A stretch of DNA of 64,000 nt from Lachnospiraceae bacterium GAM79 (GTDB taxonomy: Bacteria > Bacillota > Clostridia > Lachnospirales > Lachnospiraceae): the NCBI GenBank assembly GCA_003584705.1, contig AP018536.1, forward strand, positions 1,178,001-1,242,000. Reading direction: 5' to 3'. The stretch's first letter is position 1. Each line of letters opens with the position of its first letter. The notes beneath the pieces are model-generated. The model saw nothing but the letters and a program-made list of their open reading frames with translations, was not told the origin of the DNA and did no database searches. This document shows positions 52,410 through 60,849 of this stretch, in pieces. The translations under genes and the position numbers were made by a program.

Positions 52410-52484
52410 CGGGGTGTGGCTCAGCTTGGCTAGAGCACCTGGTTTGGGACCAGGGGGTCGCAGGTTCGAATCCTGTCACCCCGA
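52410..52484 (+). tRNA. tRNA-Pro(UGG)
   Basis: Acceptor CGGGGTG/CACCCCG, anticodon stem CCTGG/CCAGG with loop TTTGGGA (TGG). CCA not encoded; discriminator A. Confidence 0.96.
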
Positions 52485-52534
52485 CGTGTAACTTGGATTT
52501 TGTATTTATTTTTCAAAAAATTAGTACAAAACTG

Positions 52535-52563
52535 TTGACAAATGATGTCGGATAAGTTACAAT
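52535..52563 (+). promoter_or_regulatory. Promoter of the tRNA-Arg-His-Gln-Lys group
   Basis: TTGACA (52535-52540), 17 bp, TACAAT (52558-52563). No other promoter is evident before 52994, so the four tRNAs probably share one transcript. Confidence 0.87.
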
Positions 52564-52603
52564 ATGCTTCGTCGGTTCGCTGATGTAGCTAACAGACAGA
52601 TAT

Positions 52604-52677
<74 letters not shown>

Positions 52678-52717
52678 TTTGAGATAAGGAAGACTTTTGG
52701 TCATCACTGTCTCGCAT

Positions 52718-52792
52718 GGTGGGTATAGCGCAGTTGGTTAGCGCGCCAGATTGTGGCTCTGGAGGCCAAGGGTTCGAATCCCTTTATCCACC
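52718..52792 (+). tRNA. tRNA-His(GUG)
   Basis: Acceptor GTGGGTA/TATCCAC with the typical extra G at -1 opposite C73, anticodon stem CCAGA/TCTGG with loop TTGTGGC (GTG). Confidence 0.96.
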
Positions 52793-52840
52793 TTTATTAT
52801 GAGTGAAGTGTCGTAATGGCACGCTTGGTGTCATATTTAT

Positions 52841-52912
52841 AGGGCTATCGCCAAGCGGTAAGGCACAGCACTTTGACTGCTGCATTCGCTGGTTCGAATC
52901 CAGCTAGCCCTG
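52841..52912 (+). tRNA. tRNA-Gln(UUG)
   Basis: Acceptor AGGGCTA/TAGCCCT, anticodon loop CTTTGAC (TTG) between GCAG-like arms, discriminator G. Confidence 0.95.
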
Positions 52913-52921
52913 TTTTATTAT

Positions 52922-52994
52922 GGGGTATTAGCTCAGTCGGTAGAGCACTTGACTTTTAATCAAGTTGTCGGGGGTTCGAATCCCCCATGCCTCA
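52922..52994 (+). tRNA. tRNA-Lys(UUU)
   Basis: Acceptor GGGGTAT/ATGCCTC with wobble pairs, anticodon stem CTTGA/TCAAG with loop CTTTTAA (TTT). Confidence 0.95.
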
Positions 52995-53019
52995 CTAGGT
53001 GTTGTGATATCCTGATTTG

Positions 53020-53058
53020 GGGATTCGAACCCCCTGGTCGAGATCCCCCATGCCTCAC
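53020..53058 (+). repeat. Partial duplication of the tRNA-Lys 3' end
   Basis: GGGGATTCGAACCCCC at 53020-53035 resembles a T-arm. ATCCCCCATGCCTCACT at 53042-53058 repeats the last bases of tRNA-Lys (52980-52996) exactly except for phase. It is not a complete tRNA. It may be a scar of tRNA-targeted integration or local duplication. Confidence 0.65.
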
Positions 53059-53090
53059 TTGGTTCTTTTATATAGCATCCTCACATTTTG

Positions 53091-53115
53091 AAAACCCCTT
53101 TTGGGGCTTTTTTTA
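53091..53115 (+). terminator. Terminator after the tRNA-Lys group
   Basis: AAAACCCC and GGGGCTTTT enclose TTTT, followed by more Ts; it lies 30 bases before the second MATE gene. Confidence 0.82.
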
Positions 53116-53144
53116 TTCCATTTTTATAGAAGAAAGGAAATACT

Positions 53145-54524
53145 ATGCAGACTAAAGAAAACAAGATGGGCGTCATGCCCATAGACAAATTACTGATCTC
53201 CATGTCACTGCCCATGATGATCTCCATGCTGGTACAGGCACTGTACAATATTGTGGACAGTATTTTCGTGTCCAGGATCAACGAATATGCCCTGCGTGCT
53301 GTATCTCTGGCATTCCCCATTCAGAGTCTGATGATCGCTGTGGCGGTGGGAACTGCGGTAGGTATCAATGCCTTTTTGTCCAGAACCCTGGGAGAAAAGG
53401 ATTTTGAGAAAGCCAATATCATTGCCAGAAACGGTATTTTTATTGCAATTGCCAGCTATATTGGATTTGCGGTGGTCGGTGCACTGATCAGCAGACCGTT
53501 TTTTGCCAGCCAGACGGAAGTGCTGGAGGTGCGGGAATACGGTGTGACCTATCTGACTATCTGTTGCGTGGCGGGAATGGGTATTTTTCTGCAGACGACT
53601 TTTGAGAGGCTGTTACAGGCTACCGGTAAGACCATGTATACAATGATCACACAGTCAACCGGTGCAATCATCAACATTATTCTGGATCCGATCCTGATTT
53701 TCGGGTATTTTGGCATGCCCCGCATGGGAATTGCCGGTGCGGCAGTGGCTACCGTGATCGGACAGATCGTTGCCGCATTCATGGCATTATGGTTTAACCT
53801 GAAATTCAATAAGGAACTGGATATTTCCATGAAAGGATTCCGACCCAACGGACATCTGATCGGACAGATCTATAAGGTAGGAGCCCCTTCCATCGTGGTA
53901 CAGGCTATCGGTTCCCTGATGACCTACGGAATGAATCTGATCCTGGCATCTTTCGGTTCCGCCCAGACGGTGTTCGGCATTTACTTTAAGCTGCAGAGCT
54001 TTGTGTTTATGCCTGTTTTTGGACTAAATAACGGCATGGTGCCTATCATTGCTTACAATTATGGCGCAGGACATAAGGACCGCGTTATTAAGACCATTAA
54101 ACACAGTGTGGCTTACGGTGTGGGTATCATGTGTGTGGGACTCATTGTAATGCACATCTTTCCGGCACAGCTCATGCGTATGTTTGATGCGGAGGAAAGC
54201 CTGATCGCCATCGGTATTCCGGCGCTGGAGACCATTTCCCTAAGCTTTGTGTTTGCTGGCTTCTGTATCGTGGTGGGAAGCGTATTCCAGGCACTGGGTA
54301 ACGGCGTCTACAGTATGATCGTGTCCGTGGCCAGACAGATGTGCGTGCTGCTTCCGGTGGCAAAGCTTTTGTCCTTAAGCGGTGAAGTGACATTGATCTG
54401 GTGGGCCTTTCCCATCGCGGAACTGGCCAGCCTGCTCTTAAGTACCCATTTCCTCGTAAGGATCTATAAAAAGATCATCTGCCACATTGGAGAACCGGTA
54501 ACGACAAGAGAGATTACAGAATAA
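53145..54524 (+). CDS. MATE family efflux transporter, second copy
   Basis: This 459-residue, 12-helix protein opens with KLLISMSLPMMISMLVQALY and has LLQATGKTMYTMI and FQALGNGVYSMIVS at the equivalent points of each half. It is clearly distinct from the copy at 41898. AGAAAGGAAA precedes the ATG. It lies between tRNA operons, downstream of the tRNA-Lys terminator, and no separate promoter could be fixed, so it may rely on read-through. Confidence 0.92.
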   Translation: MQTKENKMGVMPIDKLLISMSLPMMISMLVQALYNIVDSIFVSRINEYALRAVSLAFPIQSLMIAVAVGTAVGINAFLSRTLGEKDFEKANIIARNGIFIAIASYIGFAVVGALISRPFFASQTEVLEVREYGVTYLTICCVAGMGIFLQTTFERLLQATGKTMYTMITQSTGAIINIILDPILIFGYFGMPRMGIAGAAVATVIGQIVAAFMALWFNLKFNKELDISMKGFRPNGHLIGQIYKVGAPSIVVQAIGSLMTYGMNLILASFGSAQTVFGIYFKLQSFVFMPVFGLNNGMVPIIAYNYGAGHKDRVIKTIKHSVAYGVGIMCVGLIVMHIFPAQLMRMFDAEESLIAIGIPALETISLSFVFAGFCIVVGSVFQALGNGVYSMIVSVARQMCVLLPVAKLLSLSGEVTLIWWAFPIAELASLLLSTHFLVRIYKKIICHIGEPVTTREITE

Positions 54525-54550
54525 AATAGAAACAGATGCGGCGGGGATGC

Positions 54551-54580
54551 TTGACAAGCAAAAGGAAGGAAGAGTATAAT
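54551..54580 (+). promoter_or_regulatory. Promoter of the tRNA-Leu-Val group
   Basis: TTGACA (54551-54556), 18 bp, TATAAT (54575-54580). Confidence 0.87.
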
Positions 54581-54656
54581 TATTCAAGGTCCTTTGGCAG
54601 AGAGCATTCCCGTTTGTCAAGGTTTTAAGCTAATCGTCGGATATGGCAGTTAGTAA

Positions 54657-54738
54657 GCGGATATGGCGGAAGTGGCAGACGCGATAGATTTAGGTTCTAT
54701 TGTCAACAGACGTGCAGGTTCAAGTCCTGTTATCCGCA
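54657..54738 (+). tRNA. tRNA-Leu(UAG)
   Basis: 82 bases with acceptor GCGGATA/TATCCGC, anticodon stem ATAGA/TCTAT with loop TTTAGGT (TAG) and the long variable arm of class II tRNAs. CGGATATGGC is repeated 18 bases upstream. Confidence 0.94.
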
Positions 54739-54750
54739 TTGCGTAATTAT

Positions 54751-54824
54751 GGAAGCATAGCTCAGCCGGGATGAGCGTTCGCCTCACACGCGAAAGGTCA
54801 GGGGTTCGAGCCCCCTTGCTTCCA
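54751..54824 (+). tRNA. tRNA-Val(CAC)
   Basis: Acceptor GGAAGCA/TGCTTCC, anticodon stem TTCGC/GCGAA with loop CTCACAC (CAC). This is the less common Val isoacceptor. Confidence 0.93.
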
Positions 54825-54828
54825 CTCG

Positions 54829-54875
54829 AAATAACTATTCAGAGCTCATGACAAGGACTGAATAGTTATTTTTTT
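54829..54875 (+). terminator. tRNA-Leu-Val terminator built from the repeat-family ends
   Basis: AATAACTATTCAG and CTGAATAGTTATT form a perfect 13 bp stem, followed by five more Ts. The ACTATTCAG/CTGAATAGT arms are the same as the ends of the dispersed palindromic repeats. Confidence 0.9.
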
Positions 54876-54937
54876 AATCAGAGAGCATCGGATAAGTAAT
54901 GTACGAAAGCACAGAAATATAAAGGAATACAAAAGCA

Positions 54938-56434
54938 ATGAAGAAAAATGTAAGAAAACAGGGAATTCTGCTGCCGATATCCAGTATTCCCTCGGCATAT
55001 GGTATCGGAACCTTCGGTAAGGAAAGTTACCGTTTTGTGGACTTCCTGGAAAAATCAGGCAACCATCTCTGGCAGATCCTGCCGTTAGGTCCTACCGGCT
55101 ACGGCGATTCTCCGTACCAGTCCTTTTCCACCTTTGCGGGGAATCCCTACTATATTGACATGGAGCTTCTGATCGAAGACGGCTATCTGACAAAAGAGAT
55201 CTGTGACAGCTATGATTTCGGAGACAATGAGCATTATGTGGACTATGAGAAGATTTATCTGTCCCGTTTTAAAGTTCTGAAAATTGCGTTTGACAATGCC
55301 AGGGAACAGGGCCTTACAGAGACCGGAGACTATCAGAAATTCCTTACGGAAAATGCGTACTGGCTGGATGATTACGCTCTGTATATGGCGGTGAAAAATG
55401 CTTTTGGCGGTGTCTGCTTTATGGAATGGGACGAGGACATCCGTCTCAGAAAAGCAGCGGCACTTCGCAAATACCGTAAGAAGCTGGCGGAAGAAATCGC
55501 ATTTTATTGCTTCCAACAGTACCTGTTTGCAAAACAGTGGAAAGAACTGAAAGCCTATGCCAATAAGAAAGGCATTGAGATCGTAGGGGATATTCCCATC
55601 TATGTGGCATTTGACAGTGCCGATACCTGGGCAAACCCGAAGCTGTTCCAGCTGGATAAGGAAGGCCGGCCCATCGGAGTGGCGGGATGTCCACCCGATT
55701 GTTTCTCCGAGACCGGACAGTTATGGGGCAATCCGCTCTACGACTGGAAGTATCATAAGAAGACCGGTTACGAGTGGTGGATGCAGCGGATCGCTTATTG
55801 CTATCAGCTGTACGATGTGCTTCGTATCGATCATTTTCGGGGATTTGATGAATACTGGTTCGTTCCTTACGGAGATCCGACGGCGGAGAACGGCCATTGG
55901 GAAAAGGGTCCCGGTTACGAACTGTTCGATGTCATGAAGAAGAAACTGGGCAGGAAGAAAGTGATCGCGGAAGATCTGGGATTTCTGACTCCCAGCGTGA
56001 TCCGTCTGGTGAAGAAGACCGGGTATCCCGGAATGAAGATTCTTCAGTTTGCTTTTGATGCCGGGAGTGACAGTGAATATCTGCCGCACAATTATGACAA
56101 GAACTGTGTGGTCTATACCGGAACCCACGATAACGATACTACGGTGGGGTTCTTACAGAATATGCCGGAGAAGGACAAGAAATTTGCAAAGAAATATCTG
56201 GGACATAAGAAGGACAGGAAGCTTTGCTTTGAGATCATCCGGGCAGCATTGTCCAGCTGTGCGGATACCGCAATCATTCCCATGCAGGATTATCTGGAGC
56301 TGGACAGCAGCGCCAGGATCAACACTCCCTCCACTCTGGGATGCAACTGGAAATGGCGTATGGATAAGGATGCTTTGGATCCGAAGCTTGCGAAAAAGAT
56401 TTATAAGATGGCAAAATTATACGGAAGACTGTAA
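54938..56434 (+). CDS. malQ: 4-alpha-glucanotransferase (amylomaltase)
   Basis: The 498-residue protein is a GH77 enzyme that transfers maltosyl units during starch and maltodextrin use. The catalytic nucleophile is in LRIDHFRGFDEYW, the acid/base in IAEDLGFLTP and the third acid in YTGTHDNDTT. PLGPTGYGDSPYQSFS is the substrate-site signature near residue 50. AAAGGAATAC precedes the ATG. It stands alone with a terminator at 56467. Confidence 0.97.
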   Translation: MKKNVRKQGILLPISSIPSAYGIGTFGKESYRFVDFLEKSGNHLWQILPLGPTGYGDSPYQSFSTFAGNPYYIDMELLIEDGYLTKEICDSYDFGDNEHYVDYEKIYLSRFKVLKIAFDNAREQGLTETGDYQKFLTENAYWLDDYALYMAVKNAFGGVCFMEWDEDIRLRKAAALRKYRKKLAEEIAFYCFQQYLFAKQWKELKAYANKKGIEIVGDIPIYVAFDSADTWANPKLFQLDKEGRPIGVAGCPPDCFSETGQLWGNPLYDWKYHKKTGYEWWMQRIAYCYQLYDVLRIDHFRGFDEYWFVPYGDPTAENGHWEKGPGYELFDVMKKKLGRKKVIAEDLGFLTPSVIRLVKKTGYPGMKILQFAFDAGSDSEYLPHNYDKNCVVYTGTHDNDTTVGFLQNMPEKDKKFAKKYLGHKKDRKLCFEIIRAALSSCADTAIIPMQDYLELDSSARINTPSTLGCNWKWRMDKDALDPKLAKKIYKMAKLYGRL

Positions 56435-56466
56435 AGTGTGCCGTGTAGCGTAAGGCACATTGTAAG

Positions 56467-56501
56467 AATACGGAAGGGATAGTTTCCTTTCCGTATTTTT
56501 T
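56467..56501 (+). terminator. Terminator after malQ
   Basis: AATACGGAA pairs with TTCCGTATT around GGGATAGTTTCCT, then TTTT. Confidence 0.87.
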
Positions 56502-56689
56502 GTGGACAAATCATAAATATTTGCATGCATGAAAATGGGGATAACTATGTCAGGTAGCATTTTTTAGTGCATTTTTGTCAAAACAAGAGGATTTTTTTGT
56601 GGTCTTATGGAAAAAGCCACGTTATTATGGTATGGTTATCTATATTGGGCGGAGTCTGCAATCGGATTTCTGCGAGAGAGAGGGGAAAC

Positions 56690-57736
56690 ATGAGCCGTAC
56701 TACTGACAGAGCAGGCCGTAATAAGGGACAATGGATCGTCATTGGGTTTATGGCTTTTGCTATCATAGTCATTTCGATATGCACAGTAATCTTTCGTTCC
56801 TATGTGCGGGGATTTCATAAAGTAACAGACAGAGAAAAATATGACCGGTATTATGTGATGATCACAGAAGACCGCAAATCGGATTTCTGGCAGTCCGTAT
56901 ACCGCGGAGCTTTTGAACGCGGACAGGAAGAGAATGTATATGTGGATTTGCTGGGCGAGCATCTGTCTCAGGAGTATACGAGGGCAGAGCTTATGCGGAT
57001 CGCCATGTCCTCCGGTGTAGACGGTATTTTTGTAGAATCGGATGAAAGCGACGAGATGTCACAGATGATCGACGAAGCAGTAGAACGGGGCATCCCTGTG
57101 GTGACGCTGTATGGTGACAATACGCACAGTGCACGCTGCAGCTTTGTCGGTGTAGGAAGCTATAATCTGGGCAGGGAATACGGACGACAGGTATTGAAGC
57201 TGGCTTCTGTCAGTGAGAGTACCGCGCCCATGACGGTAGCGGTACTGGTGAATGCCCATGCACTGAACTCGGCACAAAATATTGTCTGCTCCGGGATTCA
57301 GGACGCACTGGAACAGGAGAAAATCCGGGGACCGGAGATAGAACTTTCCTTAATTACAGTGGACGATACGAATACTTTTTCCGTGGAGGAATCTATCCGG
57401 GATATTTTTATGAATGAAAAACTGCCGGATATCATTATCTGCCTGAACGAACTGAGTACTACCTGTGTCTACCAGGCGGTAGTAGATTACAACTGCGTGG
57501 GCGAGGTCGCAATTTTAGGGTATTATGATACTGATACGATACTCAAAGCAATCGAGCGAAATGTAGTCAATGCAACGATCTCGATAGACACGGAGCAGAT
57601 GGGAGCTTTCTGCGTGGATGCTTTGCAGGAGTACTATCGTTTTGGCTATACCAGCCAGTATTTTACGGCGGATGTCACAATTATTGATCAGAATAACGTG
57701 GGTGAATATTTACAAGCGCAGGAAGCGACAGAGTGA
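56690..57736 (+). CDS. Membrane-anchored sugar-binding protein, sensory type
   Basis: This 348-residue protein has one N-terminal anchor (about 15-38, GQWIVIGFMAFAIIVISICT) with no lipobox. A type I periplasmic-binding fold follows (YYVMITEDRKSDFWQSVYRG, DGIFVESDESDEM, GIPVVTLYGDN). It starts a run that continues with a sensor kinase eight bases later. This suggests that it presents ligand to the kinase, as XylFII does with LytS. The start at 56690 follows GAGGGGAAA; earlier in-frame codons lack a ribosome site. Confidence 0.82.
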   Translation: MSRTTDRAGRNKGQWIVIGFMAFAIIVISICTVIFRSYVRGFHKVTDREKYDRYYVMITEDRKSDFWQSVYRGAFERGQEENVYVDLLGEHLSQEYTRAELMRIAMSSGVDGIFVESDESDEMSQMIDEAVERGIPVVTLYGDNTHSARCSFVGVGSYNLGREYGRQVLKLASVSESTAPMTVAVLVNAHALNSAQNIVCSGIQDALEQEKIRGPEIELSLITVDDTNTFSVEESIRDIFMNEKLPDIIICLNELSTTCVYQAVVDYNCVGEVAILGYYDTDTILKAIERNVVNATISIDTEQMGAFCVDALQEYYRFGYTSQYFTADVTIIDQNNVGEYLQAQEATE

Positions 57737-57743
57737 GGTACGC

Positions 57744-59240
57744 ATGAGGAAAAAATTTCGACAGCTGTCTCTTCAGGCGAAGATGAGCAGCATTTTTGTA
57801 TTGGCGAATCTGGTAGTATTTGCAGTGACGGTGATATTGCTTCTGGGAATCAACAGCATGTCTTCGGAGATCGATAAGGTCTATCAGGGGAATCTGCGGC
57901 TGAACGAAGTATCTGATGCATTGATGGCGGTGCAGGACAGTATGACGGATTATCTGAATTCCAAGACCAGTGATTCCCTGGAGGAATTTTACCGGAATGA
58001 ACAGACATATTCCCAACTGGTGCAGGATATGAGCGATGAGGTGACGGGAGCCACCTTTCAGAGAATGGAACGCAGTATCCGGCATATGTCGGAAGAATAC
58101 CTGGACCTCGTAAGTCAGACGATTGAGGCAAAGCGTGGGAGAAATGTAGAGAAATACCGCGTCCGGTACGAGAACGCGACACAGATGTATGAATATATCA
58201 ATACCTATATTTACAGTCTGAACAACGAACAGTTCCGCAGCAACTCCGAGAACTACAGCCGTCTGTCGGCTGCTTTCCGTAATTTCGAAATGGTCAGTGT
58301 GATTGCATTATCCATCGTCATTGTGGTCAGCGTATCTATAGTAGTAAAGCTTACCGGGGAGATCATCAGTCCGTTAAAGGATCTGGCGGTAACCGCTGAC
58401 GAAGTAGCAGGCGGAAACTTTGATACCGAACTGTTACAAGTACAGTCGGAGGATGAGATCGGCGTGGTAACGGGAGCATTTAACCAGATGCTGATCAGTA
58501 TCAGACAGTATCTGGAAAGCCTGCGCGAGAGCATGGAAATCCGGCGTTCCTTAATGGAAAAAGAGCTTTTGATGGAAGCACACTTAAAGGATGCACAGCT
58601 AAAGTATCTGCAGGCGCAGATCAATCCCCACTTCTTATTCAATACGTTAAATGCGGGAGCACAGCTGGCCATGATGGAAGGCGCCGACCGGACCTATGAA
58701 TATGTACAGAATGTGGCGGAATTTTTCCGCTATAATGTAAAAAAGAGTAATGATATCGTGACGGTCAGAGAAGAGCTGGAACTGGTGGATCATTACATTT
58801 ATATTCTGAATGTCCGCTTTTCTGGGGATATCCATTATGGGAAAGAAATTGAGGAGGATCTGCTGGACAGCTGCATGCCAAGCATGATCTTACAGCCGAT
58901 CGTGGAAAATTCCGTAAATCACGGCATCAGAGAGATGAACGGAGAGGGAAAGATCCGGCTGAAGGTATACCATGTGGATGGAGATACGCTGGGGATCAGT
59001 ATCCGGGATAACGGCATCGGAATGGACCGGGATACGATAGAAAAAGTACTTGGCGGCAATTATCACGAAGAGCAGTCAGGCGGCGGTTCCAATGGTATTG
59101 CAATGGGGAACATTATCGCAAGATTAAAACTTTTCACGCAAAACGAAGATGTAATGACGATTTTAAGTGACGGGAAAAATCAAGGAACGGAAGTAATCCT
59201 GTATCTTCCGATAAAAGAGAGGGAAAAGACGGATGTATAA
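57744..59240 (+). CDS. YesM/LytS-type sensor histidine kinase
   Basis: The 498-residue protein has two transmembrane helices (about 15-37 and 188-212) flanking an extracellular helical sensor. A HAMP-like linker (GEIISPLKDLAVTADEVAGG) follows, then the His-kinase core with QINPHFLFNTLN (phospho-His) and an ATPase domain (PIVENSVNHGI, IRDNGIGMD). It should phosphorylate the response regulator that overlaps its end by eight bases. GAGG before the ATG at 57744 fixes the start. Confidence 0.92.
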   Translation: MRKKFRQLSLQAKMSSIFVLANLVVFAVTVILLLGINSMSSEIDKVYQGNLRLNEVSDALMAVQDSMTDYLNSKTSDSLEEFYRNEQTYSQLVQDMSDEVTGATFQRMERSIRHMSEEYLDLVSQTIEAKRGRNVEKYRVRYENATQMYEYINTYIYSLNNEQFRSNSENYSRLSAAFRNFEMVSVIALSIVIVVSVSIVVKLTGEIISPLKDLAVTADEVAGGNFDTELLQVQSEDEIGVVTGAFNQMLISIRQYLESLRESMEIRRSLMEKELLMEAHLKDAQLKYLQAQINPHFLFNTLNAGAQLAMMEGADRTYEYVQNVAEFFRYNVKKSNDIVTVREELELVDHYIYILNVRFSGDIHYGKEIEEDLLDSCMPSMILQPIVENSVNHGIREMNGEGKIRLKVYHVDGDTLGISIRDNGIGMDRDTIEKVLGGNYHEEQSGGGSNGIAMGNIIARLKLFTQNEDVMTILSDGKNQGTEVILYLPIKEREKTDV

Positions 59241-60849
59241 GATCATGCTGGCGGATGACGAAGGAATCGTGATCGATTCCCTGAAATTCATCATCGAAAA
59301 AGAATTCAAGGATACCTGTGAGGTGCAGTATGCCAAGACCGGCAGAAGTGTGATTGAACTGGCAGAGAGCTTCCGCCCGGACGTTGCGGTCATGGATATC
59401 CAGATGCCGGGAATCAACGGCATCGATGCTATGAAAGAGATCCGGAGAAGCAATAATCATACAGTGTTTATCGTAATGTCAGCTTATGACAAATTTGATT
59501 ATGCGAAAGAAGCTATCAAACTTGGAGTCATGGAGTACATTACCAAGCCGATGGAGAAGACCCGGATCATTGCAGCATTGCAGAAGGCAATGGAGCGAAT
59601 CGATGCAGAGCGCCTGAAACGCAAAAATGAGTTGTTGATCAAGGAAAAACTGGAGACAGTCGTACCGATTATTGAAAGCGGTCTGATCCACAATATCTTA
59701 TTACAGGAGCATTTCCGCGAGGATATTGAGAATTACCGGTCAATTTTAGGAATCACGCTGCAATATGCCTACATGATTGCTGTGATATGCGGAGATGAAC
59801 AGCAGGGAAACCACATGACAAATGCGGTGGGAAGCAGTGTCAGAATGCAGAAGCATTATCAGGAGGTCAGGGACTGTCTGAAAGAAAATTTTGACTGTAT
59901 TGTGGGTACCGTCATGGCAAACAAACTGGCAGTGCTGGTGCCTTATGAGAAAGATGTGATGGACTATAATGAGCGTATCGAACTCATTGAAAAAGCCAGA
60001 GAACTCACCAGATATCTGCGCAAGAGAACGGATATCAGCTTCCGCATCGGCATCGGAGAACCGAAAGATTTTCTGATGGCTTCGGAATCTTATACGGAGG
60101 CGCTGAATGCACTGGTGGCGACCACCGGCAGTGTGGCACATGTGGATGACCTGCCGATCAAATGCGAATACGGTGGAAATTATCCGGTGAAGCTGGAGAA
60201 AAAACTTTTTGCGGAAGTCGAGGACGGTGACATTGACAATGCTTCCGCATCGGCATCGGCATTTTTTGACTGGATGGTGGAGAGCGGTTCCGATCTGATG
60301 AATATGAGGCTTAAGGTGCTGGAATTTGTCCTGTGGTCAGAGCACATTGCCTATGAAAAAGGCGGTATGATCTATCAGCTCAATTCCCGTGCGGAGTATC
60401 TGCCGCAGGTGATGCAAATGGCGGAACCAGCGGCCATGAAAACATGGTTCCTGGAAAAAGTGAAGGAAGCCTGCCGGAACGTTCTGAATAAAAGGGAAGA
60501 AAAGACGGGCAGTATTATCGAAACAGCAAAGAATTATATTAAGAATAACTATCACAAAGATATTTCCCTGGATGATGTATCCAGAGAGGTAAATATCAGC
60601 CCGTATTATTTCAGTAAACTATTCAAAGAAACTACCGGGGAAAACTTTATCGAGTACCTGACCAATTTAAGGATGGACAAGGCAAAGGAACTGCTGCAGA
60701 CGACGGAGTGCTCCATGAAGGAGATCTGTGTCAAAACCGGATATTCGGATCCCAACTATTTCAGCCGCAGTTTTAAGAAAAATGTGGGTGTGACGCCGAC
60801 AGAGTATAAGGAAAACCGGGGAAAGGGACAGGAACAAGGCAGTGTATAA
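59233..60849 (+). CDS. YesN-type response regulator with AraC DNA-binding domain
   Basis: This 538-residue protein has a receiver domain (1-120, phospho-Asp in AVMDIQMPGINGID, Lys in YITKPME), a middle region of about 300 residues and a C-terminal AraC-type double helix-turn-helix (ISLDDVSREVNISPYYFSKL and MKEICVKTGYSDPNYFSRSF). It probably activates the adjacent sugar transporter. It overlaps the kinase by eight bases and the next gene by eight. Confidence 0.93.
   Translation: MYKIMLADDEGIVIDSLKFIIEKEFKDTCEVQYAKTGRSVIELAESFRPDVAVMDIQMPGINGIDAMKEIRRSNNHTVFIVMSAYDKFDYAKEAIKLGVMEYITKPMEKTRIIAALQKAMERIDAERLKRKNELLIKEKLETVVPIIESGLIHNILLQEHFREDIENYRSILGITLQYAYMIAVICGDEQQGNHMTNAVGSSVRMQKHYQEVRDCLKENFDCIVGTVMANKLAVLVPYEKDVMDYNERIELIEKARELTRYLRKRTDISFRIGIGEPKDFLMASESYTEALNALVATTGSVAHVDDLPIKCEYGGNYPVKLEKKLFAEVEDGDIDNASASASAFFDWMVESGSDLMNMRLKVLEFVLWSEHIAYEKGGMIYQLNSRAEYLPQVMQMAEPAAMKTWFLEKVKEACRNVLNKREEKTGSIIETAKNYIKNNYHKDISLDDVSREVNISPYYFSKLFKETTGENFIEYLTNLRMDKAKELLQTTECSMKEICVKTGYSDPNYFSRSFKKNVGVTPTEYKENRGKGQEQGSV

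Noticed and set aside
52322..52555. 77-codon open frame over tRNA-Pro
   Set aside because: It runs through a promoter and a tRNA gene; not protein-coding.
52949..53155. Additional tRNA after tRNA-Lys
   Set aside because: Only a T-arm-like piece and a copy of the tRNA-Lys 3' end are present; no D-arm or anticodon arm can be formed.
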